64,000 bases of DNA from Castanea sativa (lineage: Eukaryota > Streptophyta > Magnoliopsida > Fagales > Fagaceae), in contig NC_134013.1 in the NCBI RefSeq assembly GCF_040712315.1, positions 7,041,001 to 7,105,000 of the forward strand. Reading direction: 5' to 3'. A program made the translations under genes and the position numbers. Positions 58,231-64,000 of this stretch are shown here, piece by piece (position 1 is the stretch's first letter; the number at the start of each line of letters is the position of its first letter). Under the pieces are notes generated by a model. It had not been told where the DNA came from. It ran no database searches and saw nothing but the letters and a program-made list of their open reading frames with translations.

Positions 58231-59668
58231 TGGTATCATAGCCTAGGGTTAGGTTTAAGTGGGAGCAAAGACAGAGAAAGCAAGAAAGGCGTCTAGAATA
58301 GAAAAGTTCGATGGCACGGACTTTGGATGAGGAATGGGATCTTCTTGACAAACAGGTACTGGGAGTTATCAGGTTAACTCTGTCTAGGTCTGTTGCACAC
58401 ATTGTTGTAAAGGAGAAGACCATAGCAGATCCGATGAAGGCTTTGTCTGGCATGTATGAAAAGCCGTTAGGAAACAACAAGGTGCATCTGATGAAGAAAC
58501 TGTTCAATCTAAAGATGGTAGAGAACGCATCAATAGCACAACATCTGAATGAATTTAACACTATCACAAATCAATTGTCGTCTGTAGAAATTGATTTTGA
58601 TGATGAGATTCGTGCACTGATCGTTTTGGCTTCTTTGCCAAATAGTTGGAAGGCAATGAGGATGGCAGATATCAATTCTACAGGAAAAGAAAAGCTGAAG
58701 TACAATGACATACAAGATTTAATTCTAGCTGAGGAGATTCGCAGAAGAGATGTAGGTTAAACCTCAAGATCCCTAAACCTTGAGACAAGAGGTAGAGGTA
58801 ATGATAGAAATTCAAATCGGGGCAAATCAAAATCTAGAAATTCTAATCAGAACAGAAGCAAATCTAGATCAGGCCAACAAGTACAATGCTGGAACTATGG
58901 TAAAACATGTCACTTTAGGAGGCAATGCAAAAGTCCTAAAAAGAAGAATGAAGATGATTCTGCTAATGCTGTAACAAAAGAGGTACAAGATGCATTACTT
59001 CTTGCAGTAGACAGTCCACTTGATGATTGGGTTTTGGACCCATGAGCTTTGTTTCATACCACTCCACATCGAGAAATCATACAGAATTATGTTGCAGGTG
59101 ATTTTGGTAAGGTGTATTTGGCAGATGGTGCAACCTTGGATGTTGTGGGTATGGGAGACGTCCGGATACTGCTGTCCAATGGATCTATTTAGTTACTGGA
59201 GAAGGTTCAACATATTCCTAACCTGAGGAGGAACCTGATTTCTATTGGAAAACTTGATGATGAAGGGCATGCAATACTATTTGTTGGTAGTACTTGGAAG
59301 GTTACAAAGGAAGCCAAAGTATTGGCTCGTGGAAAGAAGACTAGTACTCTATATATGACCTCAAGTCCAAGAGACACAATTGTAGTTGTTGAAACAAGTA
59401 CTGATACAAGCCTATGGCACCGCAGACTTGGTCACATGAGTGAGAAAGGGATGAAGATGCCGTTGTCAAGAGAAAAACTACCAGAATTAAAGTCCATTGA
59501 TTTTGACATATGTGAAAGCTGCATCATAGAAAAGCAGAAAAATGTGAGCTTCTTGAAAACTGGCAGGATACTGAAGGTTGAAAAATTGGAGTTAGTACAC
59601 ATTGATTTGTGGGGGCTTTCTTCGGTTGCATCCCTTAGAGGTTCAAGGTACTACATTACTTTCATTCC
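58231..59668 (+). pseudogene. gag-protease-integrase fragment of a TNT1-like copia element
   Basis: From 58311 the frame is constant. The gag region (DEEWDLLDKQVLGVIRLTLS, then NKVHLMKKLFNLKM) is followed by a zinc knuckle with Tyr for its second Cys (CWNYGKTCHFRRQC). In the protease the catalytic DSGA motif has become DP-stop. A GAG-pre-integrase segment (LWHRRLGHMSEKGM) follows, then the first integrase Asp (VHIDLWG). In-frame stops fall at 58758 TAA, 59043 TGA and 59190 TAG. About 30 gag codons are missing at the start. Similarity ends abruptly at about 59668, so integrase core, RT and RNase H are gone. Confidence 0.88.
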
Positions 59669-60855
59669 TGGAAGCCAAATTTCTTTTTTATCTTTGGAAG
59701 CTGTTGGGAGTCCGTCCTTGGTGAGGACTTGGACGAAGCCCCTAAGTTTTTTCGTAGTTGGGGAGTTCCCGTATCTGGTGCATCTTCCTTGTCTTTTTAG
59801 TTGTTTTTCCCTTTTTCTAGGAGTGAGGGTGATAGGTGACTTACTCGTATTCTTGTTTTGTAGTTGTCTAAAGAAAATATACCAACTTCGCGTTGAAAAA
59901 TTAAGGGAATATTTGGAGACCGTCAAGGATTTTGATGAGCTCGTCTCTTCTTAATCTTTATTTCTTCATTTCTTGGGCATGAAACCATCTACTAAGGTTC
60001 GGAAAGACTTGGAAGTTGTGAAAAAGAGTAAGTGATTTAAAAAAAAAAAAAAAAATCCTTTTCTTCGTCCTTTCAGGAATGAATACTAGGTTTAGTAAGT
60101 AGAAGTTACCTAAAGTTCAAGAGAAGAAGGCCAAGGGCGGAACCGTCAGTGGCCTTTTGTCCAAGAAGAAAGCTAGTGACGTCTTTAAGAAAGATCCCAT
60201 GAAAACGCCTCCTCTTACCAAGCGCCCTGCCTCTCCCACTTCATCATTGGAGATAATTGCCTCTGGTGGAGAGGAGATTAGGAAGAAGAAGAAATCAGGT
60301 GGTAAATCTTTCCTTCCTACCTTCTAGGACGATGCTGATGTAATGGCTTTGAAGGCCCACGAGGAACTTTTTGTGGATGATTTGTGTCCTTTGATGGCGA
60401 AGTCGTCCAGCGAGGAGATGCCATCTCACATTTAGAAGCTTGTGCAGGTAAGCGTTGTAGGCCATCTTTGCTTCTTCTTTTCCTTTGCTTTATTCCTGCT
60501 AAGGGAGGTTCTTTGCAGGCTTTGGAAGAGTCTTTGTTCGTCTTTGGGAAGTTCTTGGACTTGGAAAAGAAGGTGGCTACATCTGAGCCTCTGATCAAGT
60601 CTTTATCTGCTGAGAATGAGACATTCAAGAATAAGGTTGCCATCCTCGCTGCTGAAGCTGAGAATGACAAGGAGCGTATGGCAACCCTGGAGAAAAGCCT
60701 ACCAGTGGAGAAGGACTTCTACAAGTTGAAGGAAAAGCAAATTGGTGACTTGGAGTTGAAGCTACAGAATGTTGGGGCCACGGTAGTGTAGGATTATAAG
60801 GACTCTGACGAGTACTCTTATGAACTATGCAAGTACTACATGGAGGGTTTTGATC
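59669..60855 (+). pseudogene. Accessory-ORF fragment with introns and coiled coil
   Basis: Directly after the copia break, plus-strand segments resemble the accessory protein carried by plant gypsy elements. They are a short helix (LREYLETVKDFDEL), a Lys/Ser-rich segment (60110-60300), and a coiled coil (60519-60790: LEKKVATSEP, ENETFKNKV). Introns look consensus: one ends TTTTGTAG near 59863, and another is 60448-60518 (GCAG|GTAAGC to CTTTGCAG). Stops at 60326 and 60433 show decay. The intron just ahead of the coiled coil matches the exon layout of the antisense gene at 8340-10856. Confidence 0.55.
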
Positions 60856-62637
60856 TTCTTGTGAAGACTACAACATATCTGCGAAGACTATAACATATCA
60901 ACTAAGATGATTTGTCTTGATCATGGAAATGGAGATTTCTAGATGGTATGTTGATATGTTTTAAGAATTAAGACATATTGAACTGGACCGCTGTGAGATT
61001 TATTATTCTCCTAACGACTGTCAAATGAATAATAAATTCACGACTTATATTTGCATGAACTCTTAATACTGAGAGAATAATGGACTTGATCATGAGGTGT
61101 AGGTTGCTTTGATATATCAGGAGTGAGATCTTGAGTTACAGTCGAAACCTCAGTATGTTGGGCAACCACATTTAATGTTGGGCAACAACATTTAATGTTG
61201 ATGGAACATATATTCTCAGGATGAAATTCATAGTCTCTTAACGGAGATACAAAATATTCCCTTGAGATAAGTTTAATGGGTTTGTTATTCAGAATGTTGG
61301 CCTAACTACTTTAGTAAATAGTTACTAGAGTATATATTTATGAAATTGGATTTCATAAATATATGATGAATAACTTAAAAGGATTAAATCAGACACTCAA
61401 GGATTAAGATGTAGTAATCTACAAAGTGGCAGTCTACTTTCATGACTTTGTATTACTACGAATATTTTATAAAGGGGTTGCATGTACAATAAAGTCTTGG
61501 GATATAATTTATAAATAAGGCCTAGAGTGCAACTATCTTTATATAGTGGTATTAAATATAGTTAATGGTAACTTTGGACTTGTCAAGAGTTGACAGAAAA
61601 GCCTAAGGCCTATTGGAGCTAGTGTCTTATTGGTCCCTTTTGGTCTCACTCCGAGCCACACACTTAAGCCCAATTGGAAAAGCCCAAAAGGTCAGCCCAA
61701 TTCGATAATCAGTTAGATACAAAGGGAAAAACATACAGAATTTTTTGTAGAGAGAATTGTATGAACACTATTGCGAAGTGGTGTAAGAAATGTTAGACAC
61801 TTTGACATTCTCCCTTTAAAACTAATTGAGAGATCACACATCTTGGGTGTTAGTGGAATTGGAGTGAAGATTGAAAGTGTTCCTAAGTGCTTCTGATCTT
61901 CAATTTTGAAATTCACCGCTCCAAGGTACACTCTCTTGTTCTCAAATTCTTAAACTTACATAGTGCATATCAACATTTATGAATGAAGTAGATCCGTTAT
62001 TTTTCCGCTGCGTATGTTTTGTATATGATACAAACATATCATATTTCCATCACCTCCCACATCTCTAAAGTACGCTTTGCATCACTTATCTCCTGAGGGC
62101 ATCTTCTTGTACATCTCAAGTCTAGGCTACATTGTCTCTCTTCTAGGTGCCATTTCACAGCTCTGAAATTTGAACCACATCATCTCCCTACTGAGTGGTG
62201 TTGTTTCACATCATGTCTATAAAATTTGGACAACGTCACCTTCCTCCAGCATTTGGAGTTGGTGTTGCATCATCTCTCCTCTAAGGGCATGTTCGTGCAA
62301 TGTTAAAGCCTTGGAAGTAACTGTCGTGACAGTTATTTCTGTTTATGTAGACTTGGCTGTTAGGGTTGTCAACAGCAGAGAGTGTATTTGCCTTAGAGAA
62401 TTTCGTGTGTATTCTCCAGGCTTCATTTGTACTTGAATGTTGAGTAATAAAGGTTGGGGTTGGTGCCCTGTAAATACTATGTGTACTGTGTGTGTGTGAA
62501 TTCCCATAATGATTCTATTTTGAGTGTTCCTATAGTGTGTGTGTAGTGTATTGACTAAGACTAAGGGAGGAACTTAGTGCCATCACAGGTAGAAAATTTA
62601 AAAGAAAAATTGACATTGTGACAATTGCATTCTTCTC
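60856..62637. other. Non-coding sequence, probably LTR-derived
   Basis: It contains a short duplication GAAGACTACAACATATC at 60874 and 60897, and a TCCGCTGCGTATGTTTTGTA motif near 62005 typical of copia LTR ends. LTR borders and target duplication could not be set. No ORF. Confidence 0.35.
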
Positions 62638-62795
62638 TCATCTTCAAGGTTTTGTTAGGATCTCTTTGTATCCTCAAAGTCTTAATGGGAGCTTCTTGAA
62701 ACTTCAAGGTTTTGTTGGCATCTCCTTGCATCTTTGAAGTCTTAATGAGAGCTCCTTGCATCTTCAAATTCTTGTTGGCATCTCTGAAATCTTGA
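62638..62795 (-). repeat. 30-bp degenerate tandem repeat with an open minus frame
   Basis: About five units around CTTCAAGGTTTTGTTGGCAT. On the minus strand an ORF (62905-62561) reads them as 10-residue repeats (LKMQGALIKT, SKMQGDANKT, LKFQEAPIKT, LRIQRDPNKT). Other flanks of the ORF look non-coding, so expression is doubtful. Confidence 0.6.
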
Positions 62796-62869
62796 TGTCT
62801 GGCTACAATGCTATGTACCCTCAATGTTTGAACTTTGTTGCCTCTGAAAATTGGTGCTAATGCAATTTC

Positions 62870-63160
62870 ATTATAAAGGCCAATGTTAGTGTGACTTCGG
62901 TGCAAATGAAGTGTTGACGCATCTTCATGGCAGAGATAAGTGTTGGTGCATTATCAATGCAAAGAAGAATGTTGATATAGCTTTCTTACAAAGATGAGTG
63001 TTGATGCAGCTTCTCAACAAAGGTGAATGTTAGTGCAACTTTACAGTAAAGACAATTGGTGTCGCTACGCTACAAAGACAAGTGTGGAGCACCTTCATAC
63101 AAAAATAAGTGCTAGTATTGCTTCATTGCCAGCACAAAAGCTAGTATGACTTCAAAGACA
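62870..63160. repeat. Second degenerate repeat patch
   Basis: Irregular units of 35-45 bp built on GTGTTGATGCAGCTTC and CAAAGATGAGTG. Periodicity is loose. Confidence 0.45.
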
Positions 63161-63740
63161 AGTATTGGCGATAGCATTGTGGCCTAGCTAAATATCCTTA
63201 TGGAAACGTCGTTGCAAAGACGGATATCACTAAAAGATTGTTGTTGCAGGAAAAGAATGTGACAACATGAAGGCATATGTCACTGCAAGAACGTTGCTAT
63301 CAATGAAATGCAACAAAGAATTTGTTAGAAGAAAATTTCATGGCATGTCTAGAAAAAAAAATCTTCTAAAAGAAAAAACAAAAGCATCAATTTCTAGCCA
63401 ACAAGTACAAAGAAATGAGAAACATGAAGAAAAAAAATCTTGAAAGCAAGAGAAGGAGGCTAAAGGCAAAGAATGCCTAAGTAATGGACAAAGCTAATTT
63501 CACAAACTCTTATGTAGAAAACTTCTACTAAAGTAGTTGGCAAGAAAAATTTTTAAAAAAAAGTCAACAAACTATCAAATGGTTCCACCAACCAACCAAT
63601 GACAAAAATCGTGTTCACATTTCAAAAATATATGAAATCAGTTCAAGTTTATGGTCAAAATTACAAACTCAAATGTACTCAAAATCAAAGAAGTCTGGAC
63701 CAAAATTTGAAAATAAAAAAGGACATTCAGAGAGACAGAA
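63161..63740. other. AT-rich sequence
   Basis: No gene or repeat recognised. Confidence 0.4.
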
Positions 63741-64000
63741 TGATAGGCCAAAAACTTATTCCCATAGTGATGGATTAATTGATTAATTAGCCAAGTTTAA
63801 TTAATTAATCAAATTAACATGTAAAGTACGTGGTAGCACAAACAAATCACCAAATAACTAAACATGCAGCGGAAATTAAATGACACGGTGATTTGTTTAT
63901 TAATGGGGAAAAACTCTGAGGCAATAACCCCACCGGGTGATTTTAAGATCATCACTCCCGAGAATCCACTATTATCAAAATAAGCGGTTACAAGTAAAGG
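63741..64000 (-). repeat. Partial LTR of the pol-less copia family, cut by window end
   Basis: TGATAGGCCAAAAACTTATT matches the start of 21241 and 27839. Similarity continues through CGTGGTAGCACAAACAAATC, GATTTGTTTA and ACTCCCGAGAATCCACTATT. It is more diverged than those two are from each other. Confidence 0.88.

Noticed and set aside
58231..58241. tRNA gene suggested by tRNA-Met-like words here and at 33403 and 27826
   Set aside because: They are primer binding sites complementary to the tRNA 3' end, each next to an LTR, with no tRNA body.

Overview
This is a gene-poor stretch of a flowering-plant (dicot) nuclear genome. The bulk AT-richness, the plant LTR-retrotransposon lineages, MULE, hAT, CACTA and Helitron elements, a tRNA-derived SINE and a CYP82-type cytochrome P450 all point that way. 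The look of the repeat families suggests a woody dicot, possibly Fagaceae; that is an impression, not a demonstration. No rRNA, tRNA or CRISPR is visible. Only one ordinary host gene is convincing: the two-exon P450 at 31070-32938 (+).

Layout. 501-12120: an 11.6-kb Tat-lineage Ty3/gypsy element. Its gag-pol frame is broken only by in-frame stops. A 151-bp tandem array lies behind it, followed by a separate antisense gene with two predicted introns. 12183-13060: MITE-like repeats. 13099-17405: a long-TIR Mutator-like element with a decayed, catalytic-core-less transposase. 17464-18431: a non-autonomous hAT element. About 18627: a Helitron-like 3' end next to a solo LTR (18695-19509). 21241-28785: a minus-strand Ty1/copia element with gag and an accessory ORF but no pol. 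28968-30020: a second hAT element, then a CACTA terminus (about 30581).

31070-38340: the P450 gene and, 96 bp past its stop codon, a complete young copia element with indistinguishable LTRs and one intact 1515-codon gag-pol ORF. 39003-40198: a CACTA transposase scrap and two Tourist-like MITEs. 42141-47444: a decayed chromovirus on the minus strand. 48782-53418: a MITE, a SINE, a Helitron-like end and a reversed solo LTR of the first element's family. 53419-57841: AT-rich sequence with splice-bounded, unidentified minus-strand exon candidates. 57842-59668: a truncated Tork/TNT1-like copia element joined to an intron-containing accessory-ORF fragment (59669-60855). The end holds degenerate repeats and, from 63741, the edge of another LTR of the 21-28 kb family.

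The recurring theme is accessory proteins carried by retrotransposons outside gag-pol: the spliced antisense gene in the Tat element, the Transposase_32-like ORF in the pol-less copia element, and the fragment near 60 kb. The second theme is the fresh copia insertion in the 3' flank of a P450, in the same orientation, which may affect its 3'-end formation.
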